From: Pseudosulfitobacter pseudonitzschiae
GTDB taxonomy: Bacteria; Pseudomonadota; Alphaproteobacteria; Rhodobacterales; Rhodobacteraceae
Reading direction: 5' to 3'
DNA: 64,000 bases
NCBI RefSeq assembly: GCF_002222635.1
Contig: NZ_CP022415.1
Coordinates: 558,001 to 622,000, forward strand
The notes below the pieces were generated by a model. It did not search any database. It was given only the letters and a program-made list of their open reading frames with translations, and was not told where the DNA came from. The position numbers and the translations under genes are program-made. Each line of letters begins with the position of its first letter. Within the stretch, counting starts at the first letter, position 1. Shown here in pieces: positions 33,684 through 41,467 of this stretch.

Positions 33684-34532
33684 ATGAAACTGCTACGTTA
33701 TGGTGATGCGGGCGCTGAAAAGCCGGGGATGCTGGATGCGGATGGCACGCTGCGCGATCTGTCCGGTGTCGTGGGCGACATTGCGGGCGATGTGCTGTCG
33801 GATGCGGGGCTGGCCAAGCTGCGCGCACTGGACCCTGCCAGCCTGCCCGTGGTCGATGGCAATCCGCGCCTTGGCCCCTGCGTGGGCAACATTGGCAAAT
33901 TCTGTTGCATCGGTCTGAACTATTCCGACCACGCCGCCGAAACCGGTGCCGCGATCCCCGAACATCCGATCCTGTTCATGAAGGCCAACAGCGCCATCGT
34001 CGGCCCTAACGACATGGTGATGAAGCCGCGCGGCTCGACCCACACGGATTGGGAGGTCGAGCTGGGCGTGATCATCGGCAAGGCCGCAAAATACGTCTCG
34101 AAAGAGGACGCGCTGGACTATGTGGCGGGGTATTGCGTCATCAACGACGTGTCCGAACGGCATTATCAGACGCAACTGACCGGCCAATGGACCAAGGGCA
34201 AAAGCTGTGACACATTCGGCCCCGCCGGCCCGTGGCTGGTAACCCGCGACGAGGTGGAAGACCCGCAGGAATTGGCGATGTATCTGGATGTGAACGGCAA
34301 GCGGATGCAGACCGGAAACACCAACACGATGATTTTCACCGTGGCCGAGATTATCGAACATCTCAGCGGGTTGTTCACCTTGCAGCCGGGTGATGTGATT
34401 TCGACCGGCACACCTCCGGGTGTGGGCATGGGGATCAAACCCGAGCCTGTCTATCTGGAAAAAGGCGATGTGATGGAACTGGGCATCGACGGTCTGGGCG
34501 TGCAACGTCAAGAAGTCGGGCAGGACGCCTGA
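33684..34532 (+). CDS. Fumarylacetoacetate hydrolase-family protein (2,4-diketo-3-deoxy acid hydrolase type)
   Basis: A 282-residue FAH-family enzyme. It has CIGLNYSDHAAETG, FMKANSAIVGPND, the metal motif in HTDWEVELGVIIGKAA and TGTPPGVGMG. The length and an N-terminal domain of about 60 residues match the group often labelled ureidoglycolate lyase, which includes 2,4-diketo-3-deoxy-L-fuconate and L-rhamnonate hydrolases. Acting after the SDR at 32910 it would give pyruvate and a hydroxy acid such as lactate or glycolate. It ends the plus-strand operon before a strong terminator. Confidence 0.88.
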   Translation: MKLLRYGDAGAEKPGMLDADGTLRDLSGVVGDIAGDVLSDAGLAKLRALDPASLPVVDGNPRLGPCVGNIGKFCCIGLNYSDHAAETGAAIPEHPILFMKANSAIVGPNDMVMKPRGSTHTDWEVELGVIIGKAAKYVSKEDALDYVAGYCVINDVSERHYQTQLTGQWTKGKSCDTFGPAGPWLVTRDEVEDPQELAMYLDVNGKRMQTGNTNTMIFTVAEIIEHLSGLFTLQPGDVISTGTPPGVGMGIKPEPVYLEKGDVMELGIDGLGVQRQEVGQDA

Positions 34533-34550
34533 CCGGATCTGCGGTGTATG

Positions 34551-34586
34551 AAACGGCCCCGCGTGTTGCTGCATGCGGGGCCGTTT
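34551..34586. terminator. Bidirectional terminator between convergent genes
   Basis: AAACGGCCCCGC (34551-34562) pairs perfectly with GCGGGGCCGTTT (34575-34586) over a 12-base loop; A/T-rich arms give a T run in both directions. It separates the FAH gene from the kinase. Confidence 0.8.
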
Positions 34587-34591
34587 TGGGT

Positions 34592-35500
34592 TTAAATCTC
34601 GATGATTGCACCCTTGTGGCCGATCACCCGCGCGGCCAGATCGTGGCCAGCCTGCAAGGCTGCGGCTTGTCCACTGCCGCGGGCGCGCTCGAACAGATAG
34701 CCTGCGTTAAAGCTGTCACCGGCGGCGGTGGTGTCGACGACTTCAGTCGCGGGGGTGAAGGTGATGCCAGAGGTGCTGCGCGTCAGATCAAACGGCCCCG
34801 CGGGTCCGCGTTTGAGCGCGCCGTCGGTCAGGCCAGCGGCATCCAGACGGGCCAGAACCGCGTCTTCGGTGGTGTCGCCATGAATGGCCATTTCGTCATC
34901 GACAGAGGGCACCGCAATGTCCGTGACAGTCCACATGGCATTGTTCACATCAATCGCGGTTTGCGCGTTTTCCCAAAGACGCGGGCGGTGGTTGCTGTCA
35001 TAGGCCACAAGCCCGCCGTTGCGGCGGTATGCGGCCAGCGCGTCGATCAGGCTGCTGCGCACGGGGGCGGGCAGGATCGCCAGCGTGATGCCCGACAGAT
35101 AGGCCAGATCGAATTGCCCCAGCACATCCAGCCCGACGGTGCAGGGTGTGCTGAACAGGGTGCGCGCGGCACTTTCGGACCGCCAGTAGGTAAAGCTGCG
35201 TTCGCCCGTTGAGTCGGTGTCGATGGCGTAAAGCCCGATGTTGCGGTCGGCGCGGCGTTCGATGTGGGCCGTGTCGATGCCAAAGTGCTTCATATGCCCA
35301 ACAACGCGTTGCGAGAACGTGTCCTGCCCCAGTGCAGTGACATAGGAAACGGTGCAATCGGACCCGCGCGCCAGTTGCGCCAGATAGACCGCGGTGTTGT
35401 AACTGTCGCCCGCGACGTTCAGCGTGGCATCGCCGGTCTGCTGGCTGACGATTTCGATCATGACTTCGCCAATACAGGCAATCTTGGAAAACGGCTTCAT
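34592..35500 (-). CDS. PfkB-family sugar kinase (2-keto-3-deoxygluconate kinase type)
   Basis: A 302-residue kinase from the ATG at 35500; the frame stays open upstream but GAGGTGCC and the family N-terminus (KIACIGEVMIEI) fix the start. PfkB signatures: GDSYNTAVYLAQLAR near residue 32 and VDTTAAGDSFNAGYL near residue 250 with the catalytic aspartate. It is closest by eye to KdgK, which phosphorylates 2-keto-3-deoxygluconate. It is divergent from the KduD-like gene. This provides a phosphorylating exit for a 2-keto-3-deoxy acid beside the oxidative-hydrolytic exit at 32910-34532. Confidence 0.85.
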   Translation of the reverse strand: MKPFSKIACIGEVMIEIVSQQTGDATLNVAGDSYNTAVYLAQLARGSDCTVSYVTALGQDTFSQRVVGHMKHFGIDTAHIERRADRNIGLYAIDTDSTGERSFTYWRSESAARTLFSTPCTVGLDVLGQFDLAYLSGITLAILPAPVRSSLIDALAAYRRNGGLVAYDSNHRPRLWENAQTAIDVNNAMWTVTDIAVPSVDDEMAIHGDTTEDAVLARLDAAGLTDGALKRGPAGPFDLTRSTSGITFTPATEVVDTTAAGDSFNAGYLFERARGSGQAAALQAGHDLAARVIGHKGAIIEI

Positions 35501-35606
35501 GGCACCTCGGATTGTGTCGCCGGTGAAGGCGTTGTTGCTCTTGGAAATGGTGGCGCTATCATAGCGGGTGAAGCGCCTGGGTAAAAGCGCAAGGAGGGGG
35601 TAAAAC

Positions 35607-35648
35607 ATGACAGTAATGGCGAAAATGACGGTATGGGTGCGGCTATGA
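35607..35648 (+). CDS. 13-residue mini-ORF before the KduD-like gene
   Basis: AAGGAGGGGG lies six bases before an ATG at 35607. The frame of 13 codons ends in CTATGA, overlapping the start of the KduD-like gene at 35645. The main gene itself has no good ribosome site, so translation is likely to be coupled through this small frame. A peptide function is not implied. Confidence 0.4.
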   Translation: MTVMAKMTVWVRL

Positions 35649-36412
35649 ACGGGCTTGCCGGATTTGACCTGAGCGGCAAGGTGGCGCTGGTGTCTGGATG
35701 CAAGCGTGGCATCGGCCGCGCGATGGCCGAAGCGCTGGCGGCTGCGGGGGCGGACATCATCGGCGTGTCCGCGACGTTGGAACCTGAAGGCAGTGCGGTG
35801 GCACAAGCGGTTGAAGGTCTGGGGCGCAGGTTCACGGCCTATCAATGCGATTTTACCGACCGCGCGCAGGTGCGGGCATTTGGCGCTGCGGTGGTGGCTG
35901 CGGGTGTGCCGGATATTCTGGTGAACAATGCGGGCACCATCCGCCGTGCGCCTGCGGCAGAGCATTCCGACGAGTGGTGGGACGAGGTGATCGAGGTCAA
36001 TCTGTCGGCGCAGTTCGTGCTGTCAAAGATCATCGGTGGTGCGATGGTGGCGCGCGGGTCGGGCAAGATTATCTTCACCGCGTCGCTGCTGAGCTTTCAG
36101 GGCGGGTTTACGGTGCCGGGCTATGCCGCCAGCAAGGGCGGCATAGCGCAACTGACCAAGGCTCTGTCGAACGAATGGGCGGGGCAGGGCGTGACTGTGA
36201 ACGCGATTGCGCCCGGTTATATCGCCACGGACAACACGCAGGCCTTGCAGGATGATGCCGAGCGCGCTGGTGCGATCTTGCAGCGGATTCCGCAAGGACG
36301 CTGGGGGCGGCCCGAGGATTTGGCCGGACCGGTGGTGTTTCTGGCCTCGGGGGCGTCGGATTATGTGAGCGGCGAGGTGCTGGTGGTCGACGGCGGCTGG
36401 ATGGGCCGGTGA
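35645..36412 (+). CDS. SDR of the KduD / gluconate 5-dehydrogenase type
   Basis: A 255-residue SDR from the ATG at 35645, within the overlapping ATGA of a 13-codon upstream frame; an ATG at 35633 adds four residues. Motifs: SGCKRGIGRA, VNNAGTIRRAPA, TASLLSFQGG and YAASKGG. This matches 2-deoxy-D-gluconate 3-dehydrogenase / KduD enzymes that interconvert keto-deoxy acids. It is divergent from the KDG-kinase-like gene, together a small keto-deoxy acid module. The start choice depends on translational coupling and is not certain. Confidence 0.87.
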   Translation: MNGLAGFDLSGKVALVSGCKRGIGRAMAEALAAAGADIIGVSATLEPEGSAVAQAVEGLGRRFTAYQCDFTDRAQVRAFGAAVVAAGVPDILVNNAGTIRRAPAAEHSDEWWDEVIEVNLSAQFVLSKIIGGAMVARGSGKIIFTASLLSFQGGFTVPGYAASKGGIAQLTKALSNEWAGQGVTVNAIAPGYIATDNTQALQDDAERAGAILQRIPQGRWGRPEDLAGPVVFLASGASDYVSGEVLVVDGGWMGR

Positions 36413-36502
36413 TGCACCCGATCTGAAGGCCGCTGGCGCGACGGTTTTTCAAAGGGGGTGCTGGTCCCGGAGTATCAGAATTTTTCTCTTAAGATCAATT
36501 TA

Positions 36503-36952
36503 TTAGGTGGATTCCCGCCGCTGGGCGATAACGGATCGCGGGGTGATAGGCGCACCGGTGTTGGTGTCGATCATTGCAGGCTTGATCGGTGCGCCGGTGT
36601 CGCGCGAGACCAGCGTGACGGATGAGCCGCCTTTGACGGGGACCGCGTCATTGGCCCAGTCAATCAGCGATACAAACACCGGATAAAGCGCCTTGCCCCG
36701 ATCGGTCAGCCTGTACTCATAGCGCAGGGGTCGCTCTTGATAGGCCTCGCGGCGCAGCACGCCTGCGGCTTCGAGGGTGCGCAAGCGGTCGGCCAGAATG
36801 TGGCGGGTGATGCCCAGACGCTCTTGCATTTTGTCGAAGCGGCGGATGCCGAAGAAACATTCACGCACCACCAGCATGGTCCAGCGGTCGCCAATGACGG
36901 ACAGGCCGCGGGCAACGGGGCAGGGGTCGGTTCCAAGATCATTCCATTTCAT
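36503..36952 (-). CDS. HxlR-family transcriptional regulator
   Basis: A 149-residue winged-helix regulator. The family beginning is visible: CPVARGLSVIGDRWTMLVV, followed by FFGIRRFDKMQERLGITRHI and the wing with YEYRLTDRGKALYPV. The last ~40 residues are a less conserved tail with SVTLVSRDTG. It is divergent from the thioesterase-MATE pair with a 95-base gap that contains ACTTACTAGTTAGTTCTGATATAGAACT-like repeats, so it probably controls that pair. HxlR proteins respond to aldehydes, oxidants or drugs; the signal is unknown. Confidence 0.9.
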   Translation of the reverse strand: MKWNDLGTDPCPVARGLSVIGDRWTMLVVRECFFGIRRFDKMQERLGITRHILADRLRTLEAAGVLRREAYQERPLRYEYRLTDRGKALYPVFVSLIDWANDAVPVKGGSSVTLVSRDTGAPIKPAMIDTNTGAPITPRSVIAQRREST

Positions 36953-37047
36953 GTTTTGACTCTACACCAAGTTGACAGGTTCCGAAAGAGAACTTACTAG
37001 TTAGTTCTGATATAGAACTGACTTGCCTGTTTGCAAAGGAGCCTGCC

Positions 37048-37569
37048 ATGATCGCCACCACTGTTACCCACAAGACCCGAAGCTATGACTATCCGATGCC
37101 CGCTTTTGATCCGGTCGCCGCGATGCAGATGTCGGGACTGGAGTATTTGCAGGCGCTGACTTCGGGCCGGATCGGGGCCGAACCTTCGATAGGGCCGACC
37201 GTGGGGATGCACATCCCACACGAGTTGGGCGAGGGGCGCGCGGTGGTCGATGCCACCCCAAGTGATTTCGTGTTGAACCCGATGGGCGGGGTCCACGGTG
37301 GTTTTGCTGCGACGGTGCTGGATTCGGCGTTGGGGCTTGCGATCCACACGATCTTGCAGGCGGGCGAGGGGTTCTCTACCGCCGAGTTGAAGGTCAACTA
37401 TACCCGTGCGATGGGGCCGACTGCGGGGCGGATGCGGGCAACGGGTACGCTGATTCACCGTGGCCGGCAGATGGCCACCGCCGAGGCGCGGCTTGTGGGT
37501 GTTGAGGATGGCAAGCTTTATGCCCATGCAACGACCACCTGTTTCATCTTTTCGCTGCACAAAGGCTGA
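37048..37569 (+). CDS. PaaI-family hotdog thioesterase
   Basis: A 173-residue hotdog-fold protein. The catalytic region is NPMGGVHGGFAATVLDSALG, with the helix typical of PaaI/YbgC-like acyl-CoA thioesterases. AAAGGAGCC precedes the ATG at 37048. It is followed after four bases by a MATE efflux gene and is divergent from an HxlR regulator. It may hydrolyse an aromatic or acyl-CoA thioester whose product is exported, but this is inference from neighbours only. Confidence 0.88.
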   Translation: MIATTVTHKTRSYDYPMPAFDPVAAMQMSGLEYLQALTSGRIGAEPSIGPTVGMHIPHELGEGRAVVDATPSDFVLNPMGGVHGGFAATVLDSALGLAIHTILQAGEGFSTAELKVNYTRAMGPTAGRMRATGTLIHRGRQMATAEARLVGVEDGKLYAHATTTCFIFSLHKG

Positions 37570-37573
37570 GCCC

Positions 37574-38986
37574 ATGCCAGACACCGCCACCGCGCCCCTG
37601 CGTCCTGCGATGAACCTGCCCGACGCTACGGCGGCTGCGCGCGTCGCACGCACGCACAGGCTGTTGAACGGCCCCATCGGACCGACGCTGGCACGGCTGG
37701 CGGCCCCCAATGTGCTGGCGATGTTTGTCACATCGGTCACCAGCATTGCCGAAGCCTATTTTGCGGGGCGGATGGGGGTGAATGCGTTGGCTGGGCTGGC
37801 CTTGGTGTTCCCGCTGATGATGTTGACGCAAATGCTGGCGGCGGGTGCGATGGGCGGGGCCATCTCGGCAGCGGTTGCACGCGCGCTGGGGGGCGGGGAT
37901 ACGGCGCGCGCCAGCGGGCTGACGCTGGCGGCATGGATCATCGGTGTGGTTGCGGCGGCAGGGTCGGCGGTGCTGATGGCGCTGTTTGGCCGTGCGGTTT
38001 TCACGGCACTGGGGGGCGATGCGGCGGCGGTTGCGGCGGCCCTGTCCTATGCGGGTGTGTTTTTTCCGGGCTGTATTGCGCTGTGGCTGTGCCACGCATC
38101 GCTCAGTGTTATTCGTGGCACCGGCAACATGGCGATGCCGTCGCTGCTGTTGTTCGTGGTGTCGCTGGGGTCGATTCCGGTATCGGGGGCGCTGGCGTTG
38201 GGCTGGGGGCCGTTTCCGGCATGGGGCATGGCGGGGCTTGCGGCTGGGCTTATCGTGTCCAACGGCGCTGCGGGGCTGGTGGCGATGGCGATGCTGCTTG
38301 CAGGGCGCATGGGGCTGAGCATGGACGGTGCGCTGTCGCGACTGCGCGGCGAGATGTTCCGCGACATTCTGCGGGTTGGTGTCATTGCATCGGTGAACTC
38401 GGCGCAGTCGGTTCTGACCATCGTGCTGATGGTGGCGCTGGTCGGGCGCTTTGGCACGGCGGCGCTGGCAGGCTACGGGCTGGGCGCGCGTTTGGAGTTT
38501 CTGATGATTCCGGTGGTGTTCGGAATTGGGGCAGCCATGACGTCGATGGTGGGCGCCAACATCGGTGCGGGCAACACAGCCCGTGCGTTGCGGGTGGCGT
38601 GGACTGGCGCAATTGCCGCTGCCGTCATCGTCGGGGGCATCGGCGCATTGGTTGCGGTCTTTCCGGACCTGTGGCTGCGCATCTTCCTCGATGCTTCCGA
38701 CACCGCGACGCTGGAGGTTGGCCGTGCCTATTTCCGAACGGTGGCCCCGTTCTATGCGTTCTTTGGGCTGGGTCTGGCGTTGTTCTTTGCCAGTCAGGGT
38801 GCAGCGCGGATGATGTGGCCAGTGATGGCCAGCCTGTTTCGCATGGCGGTGGCCTTTGGTGTGGCGCTGTTGTTGATACAAGTCACGGATCTGGGCGTAC
38901 GGGGTGTGTTCATCGGCGTGGCCAGCGGGATGCTGGTGTACGGCGTGGTCACGGCGGCGGCTGTCTGGATCACCCGCTGGCGGTGA
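37574..38986 (+). CDS. MATE-family efflux transporter
   Basis: A 470-residue protein from the ATG at 37574, four bases after the thioesterase; the frame is open upstream inside the thioesterase gene, so this start is chosen by spacing. Twelve hydrophobic helices form two MatE repeats. Landmarks: FPLMMLTQMLAAGAMGGAISAAVARALG and GIGAAMTSMVGANIGAGN in the second half (quoted in parts). It probably exports a cationic or organic compound with Na+ or H+. The very Gly/Ala-rich composition is typical for this group. Confidence 0.88.
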   Translation: MPDTATAPLRPAMNLPDATAAARVARTHRLLNGPIGPTLARLAAPNVLAMFVTSVTSIAEAYFAGRMGVNALAGLALVFPLMMLTQMLAAGAMGGAISAAVARALGGGDTARASGLTLAAWIIGVVAAAGSAVLMALFGRAVFTALGGDAAAVAAALSYAGVFFPGCIALWLCHASLSVIRGTGNMAMPSLLLFVVSLGSIPVSGALALGWGPFPAWGMAGLAAGLIVSNGAAGLVAMAMLLAGRMGLSMDGALSRLRGEMFRDILRVGVIASVNSAQSVLTIVLMVALVGRFGTAALAGYGLGARLEFLMIPVVFGIGAAMTSMVGANIGAGNTARALRVAWTGAIAAAVIVGGIGALVAVFPDLWLRIFLDASDTATLEVGRAYFRTVAPFYAFFGLGLALFFASQGAARMMWPVMASLFRMAVAFGVALLLIQVTDLGVRGVFIGVASGMLVYGVVTAAAVWITRWR

Positions 38987-38988
38987 CG

Positions 38989-39777
38989 TCAATTGCCGCC
39001 TGCGGGTGCTGTCGGGAGGGTGCCGCCAAGTTGCTGGGTGACAGAGGCAGCAGCGGCGCGCACCTCTTGCACGATGCGCGCTTCGACCCTTGCGTCAAAG
39101 CGCGAGGCCACGGCGGCCACGGCCACCGCGCCGCCCAGCACGCCGTTTGGTCCAAAAAACGCAGCCGCTGTGCCCATCACATCATTTTCGAACGACCGGT
39201 CGGCACGTGCAAAGCCTTGGGCGCGGGCACGCGCCAGTTGATCGTTGAATAGTTGCGGGTCAACAGTGGTGCTGTCGGTGAACTGCTGGAATGCCGAATG
39301 GGCCACCAGATCGGCGCGCTGTGCGTCGGGCAGATGGGCTGCAATGACTATCCCCGAAGCCGTGGCGTGAACGGGCAGGGGAATCGACGGGTCGATATAG
39401 ACTCGCGTGGCGCGGTCCGGTTCGCTGATCTGAACAGTCATCAAGATGTGCCCTGTCACCACCGTAGCATGGGCGGTTTCACCGGTGTTGGCTGCCAGAC
39501 GGTCCATTTGCGGCTGCAAAAACGCCATCAGGGGAAAGCTGCGTTCGCGGATGCGGGCGTAGGTCGCAGGGGCAAGGCCAAGCCGGTAGCGCTTGGTCTC
39601 AGGGCTTTGTTCAATGAATCCATTGCGTTCCAGCGCGGTCATGCAGCGCAGGATGGTTGTCTTGTCGTAACCCGCCAGCCGGGACAGCTCGCTTAGGCCG
39701 ATCTCGGGATGCTGCACAGAAAAGTAGCGCAACAGAGCCAGCGCCTTGTCCACCGTGCTCATTGACGTCTTCGACAT
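38989..39777 (-). CDS. IclR-family transcriptional regulator
   Basis: A 262-residue regulator from the ATG at 39777 with GGAGA upstream. N-terminal winged helix: KALALLRYFSVQ, ELSRLAGYDKTTILRCMTAL and NGFIEQSPETKRYRLG; the C-terminal effector domain follows with HATASGIVIAAH. It is divergent from the TTT transporter genes with a 127-base gap, and is the likely local regulator. IclR effectors are often aromatic or organic acids, matching a tricarboxylate-type transporter. Confidence 0.9.
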   Translation of the reverse strand: MSKTSMSTVDKALALLRYFSVQHPEIGLSELSRLAGYDKTTILRCMTALERNGFIEQSPETKRYRLGLAPATYARIRERSFPLMAFLQPQMDRLAANTGETAHATVVTGHILMTVQISEPDRATRVYIDPSIPLPVHATASGIVIAAHLPDAQRADLVAHSAFQQFTDSTTVDPQLFNDQLARARAQGFARADRSFENDVMGTAAAFFGPNGVLGGAVAVAAVASRFDARVEARIVQEVRAAAASVTQQLGGTLPTAPAGGN

Positions 39778-39809
39778 CGGGCATTCTCCAGCCTTGGGGG
39801 TTGTACGTG

Positions 39810-39838
39810 TTGACAGGTACACGACTTGGCGGCATCAT
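39810..39838 (+). promoter_or_regulatory. Possible promoter of the TTT operon
   Basis: TTGACA at 39810-39815 is followed after 17 bases by CATCAT (39833-39838), a weak -10. GGTACAC at 39816-39822 and GTGTACC at 39861-39867 form a spaced inverted repeat around the expected start site, a possible IclR site. The -10 is poor, so confidence is low. Confidence 0.35.
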
Positions 39839-39904
39839 TCCTGAACCAATGGTAACAATAGTGTACCGATAAGAAATAGCGGTCAACCCCGCAGGGAGAA
39901 ACTG

Positions 39905-40852
39905 ATGAAGACTTTCACCAAGACCATTCTGGCGACCAGCACAGCGCTGGCCTTTCTGGCGGCGCCCATCGCAGCTGTGGCCGAATACCCCGAAAAACCC
40001 GTGTCGTTCGTTGTGCCGTGGCCTCCGGGCGATCTGGAGGACGTGCTGACGCGCATGATCGCCGAGGATTTCCAAACCAAATACGGCGTGCCCGCAGCCG
40101 TGGTGAACAAACCCGGCGGCGGCGGCGGCCCATTCCCCGGTGCGGTCGAAGTGGCGCTGGCCCCCGCTGACGGCTATACCGTTGGATCGTTCATCATCGC
40201 GGTTCCGGTTGTCGGCCCCGACATCGGCATCCCCGAACTGAGTCCTAACCCCTTCGAGCCGCTGGGCACCTTTCTGACCTATCCCTTTGTGATCGTGACC
40301 GGCAAAGACGCGCCTTATGACGACATTGACGGGCTGGCGACCTATGCCAAGGAGAACGATGTTGTTCTGGGCCACTTCGGTGCGCCGCTGGTGCCGACCA
40401 AGGTGACGATGGCACTGGCTGCGTCCAAGGGGTTCTCTTATGCGTCGGACGCTGCGTTTGACGCGCTGGACTGCAACACGCTGGCCTCGGGCGATGTGGA
40501 TGTGATGAACACCACGTTGCAACAGGTTATGCCGTGCCTTGATGACCTGAAGGTTCTGGCAGCGGTCACTGACGAGCGGATCAGCATTGTGCCGGACGCG
40601 CCCACGGTGGGCGAACTGGACCCGAAGCTGGCGATTTCGCTGTGGAACGGTCTGTTTGTACACAAGGACACACCGCAAGATGTGCGTGATGCTCTTGTTG
40701 CAGTGGCCAAGGAAACAGTGATGTCCGACCGCGCACAGCAGTTGGCCGCGGACACCGGTGCGCTGGTTTACTGGGAAGATGCCGACCAGTCGCAAGCGCG
40801 GATCGGACGCGACATCGACACGCTGGCCGGTATCAACGCCACGCTCGAGTAA
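39905..40852 (+). CDS. TTT transporter substrate-binding protein (TctC/Bug family)
   Basis: A 315-residue periplasmic protein with a Sec signal peptide cut after AVA (about residue 25). The mature part starts EYPEKPVSFVVPWPPGD, the Bug-family beginning, and continues with VVNKPGGGG. GCAGGGAGAA precedes the ATG. Bug proteins bind carboxylates through water-mediated contacts, and the ligand cannot be told from sequence. It is the first gene of the TTT operon, and a hairpin follows that may set its level above the permeases. Confidence 0.9.
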   Translation: MKTFTKTILATSTALAFLAAPIAAVAEYPEKPVSFVVPWPPGDLEDVLTRMIAEDFQTKYGVPAAVVNKPGGGGGPFPGAVEVALAPADGYTVGSFIIAVPVVGPDIGIPELSPNPFEPLGTFLTYPFVIVTGKDAPYDDIDGLATYAKENDVVLGHFGAPLVPTKVTMALAASKGFSYASDAAFDALDCNTLASGDVDVMNTTLQQVMPCLDDLKVLAAVTDERISIVPDAPTVGELDPKLAISLWNGLFVHKDTPQDVRDALVAVAKETVMSDRAQQLAADTGALVYWEDADQSQARIGRDIDTLAGINATLE

Positions 40853-40860
40853 GTCCGCAC

Positions 40861-40885
40861 CGGCGTCGCCCCAAGGGCGGCGCCG
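40861..40885 (+). terminator. Attenuating terminator between binding protein and permeases
   Basis: CGGCGTCGCCC (40861-40871) pairs with GGGCGGCGCCG (40875-40885) with one G-U pair and a three-base loop; TTCCTTTTT follows. It mirrors the arrangement after dctP at 28327. Confidence 0.75.
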
Positions 40886-40915
40886 TTCCTTTTTGCCGCC
40901 GGAGATTGCCGCACC

Positions 40916-41455
40916 ATGACCCGATTCAAAGGGCTGCAAGAGTTGTTCAAACGATACCGTCGACCGGGGGACGTTGTCTTCGCTTGGGTCTTCTTGCTGT
41001 TTTCGGTGTTTCTGCTGACCCAACTGGACACGCAAAGCCCGTGGAAACAGGGCGGCAAGATATTTTCGCAGCCTGCGTTCTGGCCGACGGTGTCGATTTA
41101 CCTGATGGTCTTTTTCTCGGCGCTGCACCTGTTGTCATCCGTGTTGTCACCGCGCCTGCACGGGCGCTGGGGCGAGGTCTGGCAATGGGTGCGCACGCTG
41201 GAATATGCGGGCTGGTTCATGGCCTATGTTTTGTCGGTGCCGGTGGCGGGCTATCTGCCCTGCACCGTGGTTTTTGCAGTGCTGCTGGCGTTGCGGGCGG
41301 GGTATCGCCAGCTTGGCACATTGGCGGGCGCAGCCGTGATGGGGGTGGTGATCGTCGTGGCGTTCAAGGCGTTCTTGCAGGTTAAGATCCCCGGTGGTGC
41401 GGTCTATGAATACCTGCCGACTGGCCTGCGCGCCTTTATGCTGACGTATTTTTAA
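40916..41455 (+). CDS. TTT transporter small membrane protein (TctB family)
   Basis: A 179-residue membrane protein with four hydrophobic helices (about residues 20-38, 60-80, 96-125 and 140-160). The pattern and its place between the binding protein and the large permease match TctB. GGAGATTGCC precedes the ATG. TctB assists TctA; sequence conservation in the family is low, so the assignment relies on topology and operon order. Confidence 0.88.
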   Translation: MTRFKGLQELFKRYRRPGDVVFAWVFLLFSVFLLTQLDTQSPWKQGGKIFSQPAFWPTVSIYLMVFFSALHLLSSVLSPRLHGRWGEVWQWVRTLEYAGWFMAYVLSVPVAGYLPCTVVFAVLLALRAGYRQLGTLAGAAVMGVVIVVAFKAFLQVKIPGGAVYEYLPTGLRAFMLTYF

Positions 41456-41467
41456 GGGGCGCGGACA

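Noticed and set aside
34601-35212. Plus-strand open frame opposite the kinase gene
   Set aside because: The minus strand encodes a clear PfkB kinase with both signatures; the plus frame is its shadow.
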